Positions 14,582 to 27,061 of a stretch of DNA of 64,000 nucleotides are shown here, piece after piece. Source of the stretch: Zopfochytrium polystomum. Its lineage: Eukaryota > Chytridiomycota > Chytridiomycetes > Chytridiales > Chytridiaceae. A program made the translations under genes and the position numbers. The notes beneath the pieces are model-generated. The model was not told the origin of the DNA and searched no databases. It saw only the letters and a list, made by a program, of their open reading frames with translations. The stretch lies in the NCBI GenBank assembly GCA_025765615.1, contig JAIVFJ010000028.1, forward strand, positions 124,001 to 188,000, read 5' to 3'. Position 1 is the stretch's first letter, and every line of letters starts with the position of its first letter.

Positions 14582-14973
14582 ATGATCCCCGCGACGAAGC
14601 GGCCGGCGTCATTCACGCTGTGGGTGCACGACCCGAACTTCTCTCCGCACGAAGTGGTCATCAACCCCGAGCTCTTCCCCCTCGTTTCCGGCGGCGACCT
14701 TCTCGAGATCATTCCCGCCCCTTCGTCAGCAGCAGCTGCAGCAGCGGCGGCCGATCCGGCTGTCCCCGCGTTTCTCTCGGCGTCCTCGCGGCGGCTCGGA
14801 TCGCACTCTATCCCCCGTCATCCATCCCAAGCCTCCCCGTTCACATCCACGCCAAAGCCGCACGATGCCCCGCTGTTCAGCGACGTTAGCGACAAGACGC
14901 TTACTGCCCAGGTCGCCGCCATCGACCCCGATGTACAAATCAAGCATCCCCAGCTGCAGGTGTGTGTTTGTGT

Positions 14974-15011
<38 letters not shown>

Positions 15012-18000
15012 TGTATTTCGGGCTGCCAATGCTAATTGATAGAATCTAGATATCTATCGCGCAGCATCTGGCGACAACGTTTGGCCTGCAGGCTCGAATC
15101 AGCGTGTTTGTAAAGAAGGTGGTTGCTGTTGCGCGGGTATTGATACAGATGCTGATCGCTCGCGGGCTTAGGTGGACAAGGGATCGATGGCCGCTGAGTA
15201 TGTCACTCTTGCGTTTCGCGATCAGTACATTGCTCGGAGCGACATGTGGAGGCTGAAAATGAGCCTCCATAATTCTTGCCTGTACGTAGGAAAGAAGGTG
15301 GCCTCCGTTGGAGGTCGGGCGCAAGTTCGCGAAATAATTGCCAACAATAGACCGGTAAGACGTCATAAAGTTCCATGACTCAACCATCTTGACGCGCTAC
15401 CCAGGTCGCTTGCGGCTACATTACAGAGTCTACGAAGGCCATTTTTCGCTCAGAGTCTGCCCGCACATTCTTGTTCATTCAAATGAGTAAAGAGATGTGG
15501 GAGTTCACTTCAGACGGCGATCTTTATTTCGAAAAGTGTGTCAACGGATTCCTTCCCGATCTGTTCAACCACTGGAAGCGGACCGGTGCAACGCACGTTG
15601 TGTCTATCGTTCTCTTCGCGCGGGTTTTCTTTGATGAGACTGGTCGCAGTTTTCTGAACGACGACGAGTCCCTGAATGTCAGCCCAACTGGTCGATTATA
15701 TCAGGATTTCTACAGAGTAGTTGTTGAATGGGAATCGCACGTTGATTGGACACCGGTGCTCATTCCTCTCAAGAAAGAATTCATTCAATTTGAGAAAGAC
15801 GTTTTACAGCGAAGCGGCGGGGACGGATCTTTCGTTCTATCAGGGATGAACTGTCCAGCGGCTGAGGGTAATAATTTTGAACTTCATGTTATGTTGAAAG
15901 TTTTTTGTTAAAATTTTAATACGTGGTCGTAATCATAGGCAACATTCTCGAAGCAATCAATCTCGCGTTGAATCCGTTTGACAAGCACTACATCGACAGA
16001 GACCTCTTGCGAACTGGTCTATCCATTGTTATTGTCAGTCCCAGCCCTGGGCTCTTTGAAGTAGACAAACTCCTTTGTCGACTTACGACGCAAAGAATGA
16101 TAGACAATGGGATCGCGTGCGACTTTGTCAGCCTGGCGCAGCCGCCCCTGTATACAGTTCCGCTCTTTCAATTTCAATCAAAAGTTTCACGGTCAAACGA
16201 TCCTAACGTTTCAACTCAAAGTCACCTATCTGGTTCGACGAATGAAAGTGGCGGCACAATTGATTTACAAGAGGCACGTCGTGTTGAGTTTCCTCCCTCT
16301 GAGGCGTGGGATCCTCTTTACCACGACGAAAACAACGAAGGAGAGGAGCGGATGTTCTTTGCGATTCCACACTGGGTGGAAGTTAGCTTCTATGATTATG
16401 ACAATGGGTCGCACCTCACCAACGGCAGCAAATTTTACCCGCGCTGCTCCGTTGGTGACCTGTCGACGTCTGGCGCGTCTGGTTTGGATCCGTCCATCTA
16501 CGTTGAACCACTGGAAACCTCTCTGTTTTCATCCCCCCAACCTGAACTCCTTGGCAATGGAGAGGTGGTCGAAAACGTCGATCCGTTCGACCGGTATGAT
16601 GAGCTCATGTTCAAGGGCATCTCTCGAAATTCGAGCCAGAGTTATCACATCATGTCGGACATAGTCACGCCGTTTTCTGGTAGCGCTGGTGCATCCGGTA
16701 GTCGATCACAGGGGGTTGGTTCTTACGCGAGCATCGAGCTTACCAAGACACTTGGCGGTTCGAGATACGGAGCGGGAGCCAGCACCCCCGGTTTATGGGC
16801 CCATGAGGGAGAAGAAGATTTCCTTTCGCGGTCACTTGGAAATTCCGACGCCCACCTGCACCATCAAACGTTGACGAAGAACGCAATGGACATGGACCAC
16901 TCCAATCGGCATAGTCACGACAGATTCGATGCCGGCAGATTGACAGTTTCAGCGAATAGACTGGACGACCAAAAAGCAATCGGCAACGCAGCTCAAGCTG
17001 TTTCTCCGTCAACTCTGCTACCCCCGATGAACATTCATAACGCTGTTAGCAGAAGCAGGAATGTCGAGCACTTTGAAAATGACTATGAAAACGGTGGGAC
17101 AGGGGGTTACTCCTCGCGCTCGGAGTCAGCAAAGGGAGGGGAATCACCAGGTGCGAGCGTACTTCGATACTTAGTAAAAAACTCTCCCATCAAGAACTCA
17201 CTCCCTCGAGGAAGCTCGTTTCGCTTCAGTTTCATCAATCCGTGCAATCAAAAGAAGAACATTCTTCGACTTGATTCACGATTTCGACGATGGCAGCACG
17301 TTGTTCCATTCATCTCCGTCTCGCCTAGTACTTACAGGCCTGTCACAAGCTGGAGATCATTGGCGACCCCAGCTTGTTTGCCATTAACCACAGATTTCTT
17401 TCCGACAGCCGAACAGCTTTCTGAGCTTTACTGGGAGACGACCTACACCGTCACCGTCAGCCTGGACGATGAGATGACACCGTATCAGCTCCGGGCAGAA
17501 AGCGAATTTGAGAAGCTGGACTCGCTTCGAATGGAGCTTGTCTCGCAGAGGCTTTCACAAGGATTTCAACTTATCGTCTCGAATTCGGTTGAAAAGACTG
17601 TCTTTGGCGCCGTCCCAGAGGACTCGACCCTTAACCACGGCCAAGGTGTGTCACTTTTCTGGGCGGGCGGAAAAGCCCACGCCAGCTCAAAGCGAGCAAC
17701 TGCACCATTCTTTGTCAGTCTCGGAGATCATGTTCATCGCTTGTTCTTCGACTCCTCCGGCAAAAACGTCGAAGTGAAGCAGTACATCCGCAAAGTCAGT
17801 TACGACACCAGCCCTTTCAACTACAAATGCGCTGTGTGGCCTAAACTTCACAACGGCTATACGTCCAGCAAATTTGTCTTTACTCACCCATCCCTCGCAG
17901 CTTACAAATGGAACTTTCACGACGCGTACATCTCTGGCCTTCACGACGACATGACGGACCCTCTGCGCTACTGGAGGACGCGGTTCATGTTAGTCCCTAT

Positions 18001-19702
18001 GGAATCTGTCCCTCAAAGCAGTCTTCTGAATCCGTCGAACGAGAATCTGGATGAAGAAGAACTTCGCCTAGCGGGGTTCAACCGTATACGAGAAATGTTT
18101 GAAAGATCGCGATGGCGCCAACCGCACGAAACTGATCGTAAAGACCGAGATCGAATACGCCCGATTAGTGGCCTCAAAGTGCAACAGACGACTCAGCTAG
18201 CGTCCGCGTACGTTCGTGAGGAGTGGAGCAAAAATTTGGTCGCGGCCTCGCATCCAAAGTCCCACCAGAACAGCTTTGACGAGGGAGCCTTTGCTCAAAA
18301 CGAGCTGCGCATCACCAAGGCCATGTCGAACAGCGCTATCGCCGGCGCCATGCAAGATCCCGTGACTGGATGCCCCATCAAAGATCGCCGCTGGCATTTT
18401 CGGTTGTATGAAAACGTTTTCATTGGAAGCGAATGCGTGGACTGGATGCTGCGATCTTTCCGTGATATAAATACGCGAGACGACGCGGTCGCGTTTGGTA
18501 ACGTACTCAAGGATCGAGGAGTGTTTGATCATGCCAACATGAACCACCGCTTTCTCGATGGGCACTACTTTTACCGCATAAACAAAGACTACGTGCTGCC
18601 TCCGTCCGATCGGGATCGAAGCAGCGCTGCAGGGCTGGCTACGCCATCCGCGTGGTTCCGACCGCGTTCAATAGTCTCCGACTCGAGGGCTAGTTTGGTA
18701 GACGTCGAAGAAACGCCGCGCGAGAGACTTCAACCGAAGGTTAAGCCTGTAGAGCTTTCACGGAAAATTGTTATCGATATGGATCCTCAAAGGAGAAGCT
18801 CTCGGCGAGAAATGGCGGAGCTTCATTACAACACTTTTCACAACTCGAAGAACAGGCAAGTTGCGAGCTGATTTTCTTTTCTGTACCTAAGCTCGTATCT
18901 CGTCACCTCTTCTCCTTGTTGTGTTCTTTGTCATCGATATTCAGCTATCATGTTCAGCTCCACTGGCTGACGTGCTCGTCGCGTCTGGTGGAGGATCTTT
19001 TGCAAAGCTGGGCGAGGACGGCGGAAAAGTGCGGACTCAAGTTTGTCGAGGCGCCTGTGGAACAGGCGGAACCCTTCTCCAACGACGACCCTTTCCAAAG
19101 CGTGATCGAGATCGACTTTGCGGCGTCGCCGCCGCCGGTCTCTTCCCTCCAGGAGAACGACCCGACGGTCGAGTTCCACCCAGAGTGGGCCGAGATCGAA
19201 CTGGGGCGGCGGTTCGGGTTCGTGATGGACGTGGAGGCCGAGGACCTGTTTCCGACGGGGTCCGTGCAGTATTCGTACACGCGGCCGCGGTACCGGTGGA
19301 CGCAGCTGGTGCACCGGTCGGGCGCGGCGTTTCTCCAGATCCGGCGCGAGGGCAAGGGGTTCCGGTGGGTGAACAATCGGCTGCACCTTGTCGGGGGCGG
19401 GGTCCGTGTCGCGCTACGCGACGGGGACGGTGGCTGCGGCGGCGGCGGCGGCGGCGGCGGCAGCAGCAGCGGGAAATGGAATCGGCGGAGGCGGAGGCGT
19501 AGGCGCGGGTGGCGCAGCTTCGGCGAGCTCCATGGACGAGGTGCGGATGCAGCTGACGGCCATGTGCAGCGACGCGCGGGCGATCCGGGCGTTTTGGGAC
19601 GAGGTCGCGGCGATGGGGCAGCACATGTCGTCGACGGTTGAGGTGCTGTCGATGAACGAGCACGCGGAGAATGCGGGCAAATTCGCGTCGTCGCATGCGT
19701 GA
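14582..19702 (+). CDS. IML1: IML1/DEPDC5, GATOR1 (SEACIT) subunit (apparent 1-base frameshift)
   Basis: Iml1/DEPDC5 is the GTPase-activating subunit of GATOR1/SEACIT, which turns off TORC1 at the vacuole or lysosome when amino acids are scarce. Exons 14582-14959, 15050-15118, 15172-15354, 15405-15867, 15939-18855 and 18945-19702 give about 1588 residues, the normal family length. The start is set by TLWVHDPNFSPHEVVINP. The SABA-type region has MSKEMWEFTSDGDLYFEK and HWKRTGATHVV. It is followed by RLYQDFYRVVVEWE, and a DEP domain (about 1150-1240) contains FIGSECVDWMLRSF and FLDGHYFYRI. The C-terminal domain starts at YHVQLHWLTCSSRLVED. The intron at 18856-18944 is GC-AG. In the last exon the frame must drop one base in the G-rich tract 19393-19402 to reach the expected end MCSDARAIRAFWDEV. 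A small intron there is the alternative. Poly-Ala and poly-Gly runs surround this spot. Confidence 0.95.
14960..15006. repeat. (GT)n microsatellite starting at a splice donor
   Basis: Intron 1 of IML1 begins gtgtgtgtttgtg and stays GT-repetitive for about 45 bases, so the splice donor is embedded in the repeat. Confidence 0.9.
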
Positions 19703-20021
19703 TAGAAAAAAATGAAATGCATGAGCGGGGATGAGGCGGATGGAGGACGTGTTAATACGTATATCGTGAAGGATGGTATCACACTGGGCGGGAGACGCGA
19801 TTATTATCTTCTTCTACCCCATTCCGCACGTCGCTCTCTGGCTCAGGGTGAAACCCAAATGCCATGTAAGAAGAAGAGTCTGATGCGGGAAGTTTACCAA
19901 TTCGCCACGTTGAAGCACGTTTTGGCGACATTATTAGTTTTTTGGGGTTTATATTTTATTGCTTATGTCAACTCACTAAGTTGCCGCACAAAATTCTGAA
20001 ATTTCTTGCATCTGCCTCAGA

Positions 20022-20230
20022 GAGAGAGAGAAGAGGTGAGAGGAGAGATGATGGTCCCAGGCGCTGAGCAGAGAGATGGAGTAGGAGAGAGGTAGCGTGA
20101 TAGCTCGATGCGAGAGGGAGAGCGAGAGGTCGAGAGTAGAGAGAGAGAGAGAGAGAGGAGAGAGACAGGGAGAGAGAGAGAGCGAGACAGAGCGAGGGAG
20201 AGAGAGCGAGTGAGAGAGAGAGAGAGAACA
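20022..20230. repeat. (AG)n-rich satellite tract
   Basis: About 200 bases of imperfect GAGA repeats broken by short unique segments. Confidence 0.9.
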
Positions 20231-20941
20231 CAATACTCGTGGGGCAATCCGGACCCTCCGAAGCAGGGAAGCATATGCAGCCGCGTGTCGGCAATTCCGC
20301 TTGAAAAGCGGTCGCGTCTTCCCATTATTCTGTTGTCCTCTGTCTCTTGCTCTCTCTCTATCTCGCTTTGTCTCTCTCTGTCTACCTCTGTCTCTCTCTC
20401 TCTCTCCCTCTCTCCCTTTAATTCAAAAATCGGATACCATTATATTGTTTTTGTTTTTCTCGCCACATGCGGGCATATGGTGAGCAGTTTTCCTTTTTTG
20501 GCGTTCTCGATGATTTGAGCCGAGCGAGCGGGCCAATGTGCGTCGCACGACAATGATTGGCCGACGGGCACTTCGCAATCACATCCGGCTCCGGCGAGAA
20601 TTTGTAAAATGTGCAGTTTGTTTGACGCGGAGTGGGTCGTCCACTCCGCTCGCCGTTCATTGGCTGGGAGCCACACAAATCAACGTTTTTTCGATGCCAA
20701 AAAGCAAGCAGTCGGGGGATTTTTATTTCTTTCCTTTCCTCTAATTATTCTGTTTTTTTTACGCGGAAAAATATATATTCATTGGAAAGAAAGTCAGGTG
20801 GAAAAAGAACAAAAACGTAAAAAATTAAAGATTCAATCATAAAATCAGTCATCGTTTTATTGTTTTGTTCATTTTTTTTTTTGTCGGAAGAACTGTCATC
20901 CGCTTTCTTTTTCTTTTGCTGTTCTGGCGTCAGGCGACTGG

Positions 20942-21030
20942 TTGTCTATCCGTCTGTCTGTTTGCCTGTCCTTCAGTCTGCCTGTCTGCCTCTCTGTCTG
21001 TCTCACTGTCTGCCTGTCTGTCCGTCGTGA
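20942..21030. repeat. (TGTC/TGCC)n tetranucleotide array
   Basis: An imperfect four-base repeat, similar to the shorter TCTG array upstream of FOL1. Confidence 0.85.
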
Positions 21031-21135
21031 CTCGCTTATTAATTGGCACCTTTTTTTTTTTGTAATTCCCCTTTTTCCTTTCTCTGCCATCTTCCCATTG
21101 TCGCCGCTCGGCCCGCTTGCCTCCCACATTCCCAC

Positions 21136-24100
21136 ATGGCCAGCAGCTCCGCAGCACCACCACAACCACCTGCAGAAGCAGCTGTCGATAGTCCCGCCTC
21201 GGATGGCGCCGACAGCATCTCCCAGTCAAGCACTACCCCCAACAACTCGGCCACCCCGCCTCCACCACCGTCGGCATTTGGGGACTCGGACCGCAAGTCG
21301 CCCGAACCAGCCACTGGCGGCAAGCGGGACGCTGCCGCCGCTGGGAATGCAAACCCTCGCGAAGCGGAATCGGTAGAGGAGAGCGCAGACGCACCCAAAG
21401 ATGCTGGACCGATGCCATATGAATCGGCCAACATCTTCAGCATCCTCACCTTCGAGTGGCTCACGAGGTTTGTCTTCCTTTTGGCCCGACACTCCTCCCT
21501 TTCTTGGGGCTCAAACCAATCGCGTTTTCCCCCGACTGAACAATCCTCGCGCTCGCCTCGTCCCTCCCAGCATCTTTATTAAGGGATGGAAGCGCCCACT
21601 CGAGTTCTCCGACATGTGGCAGATCGGTCAGCACATGGACACCACAACCCTTGCGGACCGATTTGAAAGTGCTTGGAAGGCTGATCTCCTGGAGAAACCG
21701 GTCGGACAGGAGGAGGCCGCCGTCGCCGAGGCTCGTCGGAAAGCGGCGTTGGCGCAAGAGGGCAAAAAGAAAAAGAAAGAGAAGCCACCCGCCTCTACCG
21801 AGGGCGTCAGACTGAGGCGTGTCCTTCTCAAATTGTTTCTTGCCGAGTTCTGGCCCCTCGGCATAATCAAATTCCTCGCTGACATGTTAGTTGAACGCGG
21901 TGAAATTTTCGTTTTCGCATGCACGGTTTTGTGACACATCCTTGCATCGTACAATTCAGGTGCTCCACCTTCTCGCCTCTTCTTGTTAAATACATCATTA
22001 CCTACGCCGCCGAGGCCTACTATGGGGTTCGGACGGATATGAACCAAGCGTAGGTCCCCTGTTTTATTTCTTAGCCACTATCGCTAAACTTGTTGCCTCC
22101 CCCACCCCCCAGATATGGCCTGGCTATAGGCCTGTTCTTTGTTCAAGTAACGGGCTCGCTCTTGACCGGAAACTTCTTCCAGCGGGCAACTCAAGTTGGC
22201 ATACGCGCTCGTGTAACAATGTCTGGCGTTATTTACCGGAAGTCGCTTCGTCTCTCGTCGGGTGCACGACAGGAGTTCAATTCTGGCCGCGTGGTGAACA
22301 TGGTTGCTACAGATACGAATCGCATCGAGCTTTTTGTTTCGTTCGCACACATCATCTGGACGGCGCCCATTCAGATTCTCATTATAGTCGCTTTCCTAAT
22401 CTCTCAAATCGGGTGGGCCGCTATTGTCGGAATTTCGATATTGCTTCTTGCAACCCCCGATCCAGGGCATGCTTTTCAAGACATTGTCTCAAATCAGGCG
22501 AACTGTTGCTCCTCTGACTGACCGTCGAGTTAAGCTCACAACCGAAGTTCTGTCTGGCATCCGCGTGATCAAGTTTTTCGCATGGGAAAATCCATTCCTT
22601 ACCATGATCGAAGATGTTCGGAAGGCTGAAGTTGCTCAAGTGAAGAAACGGAGCTTGTTGAGCGCGTTCGTGATGACTATCGCCTTTGGAATTCCGGTTA
22701 TCAGTGCTGCAGTTGCTTTCGTCCTTTTCGGTATTCAAAACACGCTCGAAGCGTCCAAAGTTTTCTCCTCCCTCAGCTGGTTTCAACAACTCAGGTATTT
22801 GTATTTCGACCATACCTTCGTCCCTCTCATCCTACTTGACAGATTTCCTCTTATGTTCCTACCGAACCTCATCACTTCTTGGGCCGATTTCTCCATTGCT
22901 ATGGCCCGTATCGAGTCGTTCCTGCTCGCCCCGGAGTTAGATGAGCTTCCTGCCGTTGTGCCCGATAGTCAGTACGGACTGGAGATTATTGACGGTGAAT
23001 TCGAATGGGAGGCCCCGCCACCTTTGTCGGCTGCGTTTACTCCTGGCGGCGGGCGTGGAGGCCGTGGCGGCCCGGGCGGTGGCGGAGCCAAAGGAAAGAA
23101 AGGAGACAAAGGAAAAGAGTCCGGAAAAGAGCCCGGCAAGCCACCAGTTGCCTCGGACGCTCCATTGAAACCTACTAAGCCGGACCGTCCAACTTTAAGA
23201 AACATTACCCTTCGTGTTCCAAAGGGAACTCTTGTCGCCGTTGTTGGCGCAGTCGGCTCAGGGAAATCCTCCCTGCTGAATGCGGTGATTGGAGAAATGA
23301 AGAAGCGCCGAGGAACGATGACAGTTGCCGGCAAGGTCGGGTACGCGCCGCAAACCGCCTGGATTCAGAATGCTACACTCAAGGAGAATGTTCTATTTGG
23401 CCAGCCGTACGACCGCGATCGCTACTTGAGGGCGCTTCACACTTGTGCGCTCGAGCAAGACCTTCGGATTTTGCCAGGCGGTGATCAGACGTCCATCGGC
23501 GAGCGCGGCATCAACTTATCAGGCGGCCAGAAGCAACGTGTCAATCTTGCCCGCACCGTCTACCACGGTTCTGACCTCGTTCTCCTAGACGATCCTCTCT
23601 CAGCTGTTGACGCCCATGTTGGAAAGTTCCTGTTTGAGGAATGCATTCTTGGTGCTCTAAAAGGTCGTACCCGTGTTCTTGTTACGCACCAGCTCCACGT
23701 TCTCAGCAGAGTCGATATGGTTGTCGTCATGCGTGACGGTGAAATTGCCGAGCAAGGTAGCTTTGCGGAACTCATGGCAAAGGAGGATGGGGAGTTCGCC
23801 CGCTTGATGCACAACTATGGTGCCGAGGAGGAAGAGAAGGCGGAAGAAACTGCCGAAGAACGAGACGCCAACGCAGTCGCCGGCAAAGCGCGAATTGAGG
23901 CTTTGGACAACCTCACCTCCAAGCCCGTGAACGCACAAGACATCATGCAGGTGGAAGATCGTCAGACGGGAACGGTGGCCGCAGGTGTTTGGTTGACTTA
24001 CACCAAAGCCAGCGGTGGTCCATTTTTCTTGGTTGGGCTACTCGCTGTGCTGGCAGGTGTCCAATCGACCCGTGTAGTCAATGACCTTTGGTTGACATGG

Positions 24101-25843
24101 TGGTCTGATGGCAAGTACAACGACAAGTTTTCGCTCATGGGCTACGTCGGCGTCTACTTTGGCCTTGGTATTAGCCAATCTGTGGCGACATACATCTTCG
24201 GTATCTTTTTCGCATACTCTGGAACACGAGCGGCCCGCGTCCTTCACGAAGGAGCTATGAAACGAGTCATGAGGGCACCTAGTCGCTTCTTCGACACAAC
24301 TCCTCTGGGTCGTATCATTAACCGGTTTAGCAAGGTTCGCGGCCATACTCTCTCTCCTGCTTGTCTGGCTTGAGATCTCACTGTTCGTCTCTTCATTTAG
24401 GATCAAGACGGTGTCGATAACTCACTTGCCGATGCTTTCCGTATGTTCTGCAACACTCTGGCGTCATCGATTTCTACCTTCATCATCATTGTGTACGCGA
24501 CACCGCTGTTTGCGGCTCCACTCGTTCCAATGCTGGTTGTCTACTACTTTTTGCAAAAACTATATCGCGAAACCTCCCGTGAGTTAAAGCGTCTGGATTC
24601 TATTTCGCGGTCTCCGCTGTATGCCAACTTTGGAGAAACGCTATCTGGTCTCGCAACAATTCGCGCGTACCGTGAAGAAGCTCGCTTCATTGCTAATAAC
24701 GACAGGGCCACAAACGGCAACAATTCTCCTTACTTTTTGCTGATCACCGCTCAGCGATGGCTCAGTTTACGTCTGGAAACTTTGGGCGCTGTTTTGGTGT
24801 TCTGTGCCTGTGCATTCGGTATCATTGCGAACAAGTCCCTCTCTCCCGCGCTGTTTGGTCTTTCCCTGAGTTACTCCCTTCAAGTGACTCAAATCCTGAA
24901 CTTCTGTATTCGTCAATTCACGGATACTGAAATTGCCATGAACTCGGTGGAGCGCGTTGAGCACTACTCGAACCGAATCGAAGTCGAGGCGGATGCTGTC
25001 GTCCCGCACAACCGTCCACCCACGAACTGGCCCGTGAAAGGCGACGTTACGTTCACCGACGTCTCGATGAGCTACTCGCCGGAACTTCCCCTCGTGCTTA
25101 AGCAGGTCTCGTTCTCTGTCAAGGACGGTGAAAAGGTCGGAATCGTCGGTCGCACTGGCAGCGGGAAGAGTTCCCTCATGCAGGCTCTCTTCCGCATGGT
25201 GGAGATCTCGGACGGAAAAGTGACCATCGATGGGATCGACGCATCCACTCTGGGGCTGTTTGACTTGCGCAAAAACCTCGCTATCATTCCTCAAGACCCT
25301 GTACTGTTCACGGGCACATATCGCTCCAACCTCGACCCCTTCTCGGAGTACGATGACAATCAGCTCTGGGATGCGCTCGAGCGAGCCGGCCTGAAGAGCA
25401 AAGTCGTGGAAGACGACAAAGGCTTGGAGGGAAAAGTGACCGAGGGCGGAGAGAATTTGTCCGTTGGCCAGCGCCAGCTACTCTGCTTGGCACGCGCCAT
25501 GCTCAAAAAGCCCAAGATCCTCGTGATGGACGAAGCCACGGCGAATGTCGACTACGAGACGGATGCGCTGATCCAAAAGTCGCTGAGAGAGGACTTTGCC
25601 GCCGCGACCGTTCTCACCGTTGCTCACCGTCTGAACACTGTTGTCGACTACGACCGCGTGCTGGTCATGGGAGACGGCAAGGTGCTGGAGTATGACGAGC
25701 CTTCGGTCCTGCTGGAAAGGGATGACTCCGTCTTTAAGAGCATGGTCGCCGAGACGGGCGACGGGAACGCTCTGCTTCTGAAGGGCCTAGCGGACGAGGC
25801 TTCCGCGAAGCGCAGGAACGGGAAAGCGGGTCCTTCTGCTTGA
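21136..25843 (+). CDS. ABCC (MRP-type) ABC transporter 1 (apparent 1-base frameshift)
   Basis: A full-length ABC exporter of the multidrug-resistance-associated type without an extra N-terminal membrane domain. Such proteins export glutathione or other conjugates across the plasma or vacuolar membrane. Exons 21136-21467, 21571-21885, 21960-22049, 22113-22794, 22843-24334 and 24401-25843 give about 1450 residues. NBD1 (Walker A GAVGSGKSS near 607) has signature LSGGQKQRVNLAR and Walker B LVLLDDPLSAVD, with Asp in place of the catalytic Glu as is normal for ABCC. NBD2 (Walker [10 protein letters not shown] near 1220) has [15 protein letters not shown] and ILVMDEATANVD. A Gly/Arg-then-Lys-rich insert sits inside NBD1 before LRNITLRVPKG. 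In exon 4 the frame breaks at the five C bases 22454-22458; dropping one C restores LLLATPIQGMLFK. The N-terminal 90 residues are disordered. The substrate cannot be read from sequence. Confidence 0.95.
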
Positions 25844-26341
25844 TGATGGTGCCGGCGGTGTTAGAACAGAGGGCCGCTTATTTTCTCTTCTTGCTCTTCT
25901 TGTTAATGTTTGGGGGGGGGGGCATTGGTTACCCGTGTTTTGTCTCAAGCCGCGTTGGTCTTTTTACAACTCTCCCCCGTCCTCGCCTCCACACCTCAAA
26001 AGCAACCGTGCTTGCCGGCGTCGTTTATTTTCTTTGTCCCTGATTGGGAAACATCTGTTGACCCGGGCCGCAAGTTGTTTTTGCGTGTTGCTTCCTCGCC
26101 TATCTTCACCCTCTCGCTCTCTCTCCTCGTAATTTTTTTTTTTTTTTCTGGTTCTTTCTCTGCTCCCTTTTTTGCTGTTGTTTCAACTCCTTCTGCCTGG
26201 ACCACACAACATTACGTATGTCCGCGGGGCTCAACAACAACAGCACCATAAACTTCACTCTTCCTGGGCACTCTTTCGTGGGCAACAGAAAACATTTTTT
26301 CTTTCTGTGATTGATTGAGTCGACCGATCATTGGGTTGACC
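25844..26341. other. Intergenic, no gene recognised
   Basis: About 500 bp between ABCC transporter 1 and the DUF952 gene. It contains a G9-10 run near 25913-25922 and a T tract near 26132-26145, and no supported coding sequence. Confidence 0.6.
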
Positions 26342-26918
26342 ATGTCAGCACGGACCTCTGAGGAGCACCAGCCGACGTTCGTCTACAAGATACTCCGGCA
26401 GTCCGAGTGGCCGATGAAGGAAACGGAGCAGTTTCCGACGCCCCTGGACGCAGCGGACGGCTTCATCCACCTAAGGTACGAGAGAGAAGAAAGAGAGATG
26501 GAGAGAAATAGAGAGAAGAACATACTATCCTTTATCCCATCAACACCAACTTCCCTTGCACTAAAAAAAAAAAAAAAAAAAAAAATTAAAAAAAAGCAAC
26601 GCGCGGCAGGCTCAGTTCGTGGCCGACCGCTTCTTCTCGGACAGCGCCGAGATCGTGGTGGTCACGATCGCGGTGGCGGCGCTCGAGGGGCGCGACCTGC
26701 GGTGGGAGGCGCCGGTGCACCCGCCGACCCCCACGGCCTTGCCGCCGTCTTCGACTTCTTCCGCGGCTTCGGCAGGAGGGGGAGACGGGGAGCAGCAGAT
26801 GCAGCAGCGGTTCCCGCACTTGTACGGGTCGCGGCTGGACGCGGGCGTCGTGGCGGCGGTGTGGACCGTGGCGCGGAGTGCGGCGGGGTCGTTCGACTTG
26901 AGCGGGCTGGCTTTTTGA
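26342..26918 (+). CDS. Small DUF952 family protein
   Basis: Two exons, 26342-26475 and 26597-26918, join in phase to about 151 residues. The family pattern is visible: an early YKIL..SEWP segment, then DAADGFIHLS created across the splice junction, then RFF before a strand EIVVVTIAV, and finally FPHLYG near the C-terminus. DUF952 proteins are small, widespread in bacteria and scattered in fungi; their biochemical role is not established. The insert between LRWEAP and FPHLYG is low-complexity (Pro/Thr/Ser/Gly). The intron ends in an A-rich stretch of more than 30 bases directly before the acceptor AG at 26595-26596. An in-frame ATG nine codons upstream (26315) is an alternative start. Confidence 0.8.
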
Positions 26919-27061
26919 TTGTGGTTGAATGATCGAGTGAATGATTCATTGAGAGCGAGAGAGAGAGCGAGGGAGAGACCGACGGACAGACAACAACAAC
27001 CCAAGAACTTCGTGGAAAAGAAGTGGAAAGTAGACAAAAAACAAAAAAGAAAGAAAGAAAG

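Larger units (their letters stand above)
19703..21135. other. Microsatellite-rich intergenic region
   Basis: No gene is recognised in this 1.4-kb space. It holds AG repeats at about 20022-20230, CT repeats at about 20340-20415, a TGTC/TGCC tetranucleotide array at about 20942-21030, and poly-T tracts near 20755 and 21050. Open frames here are translations of the repeats. Confidence 0.8.
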
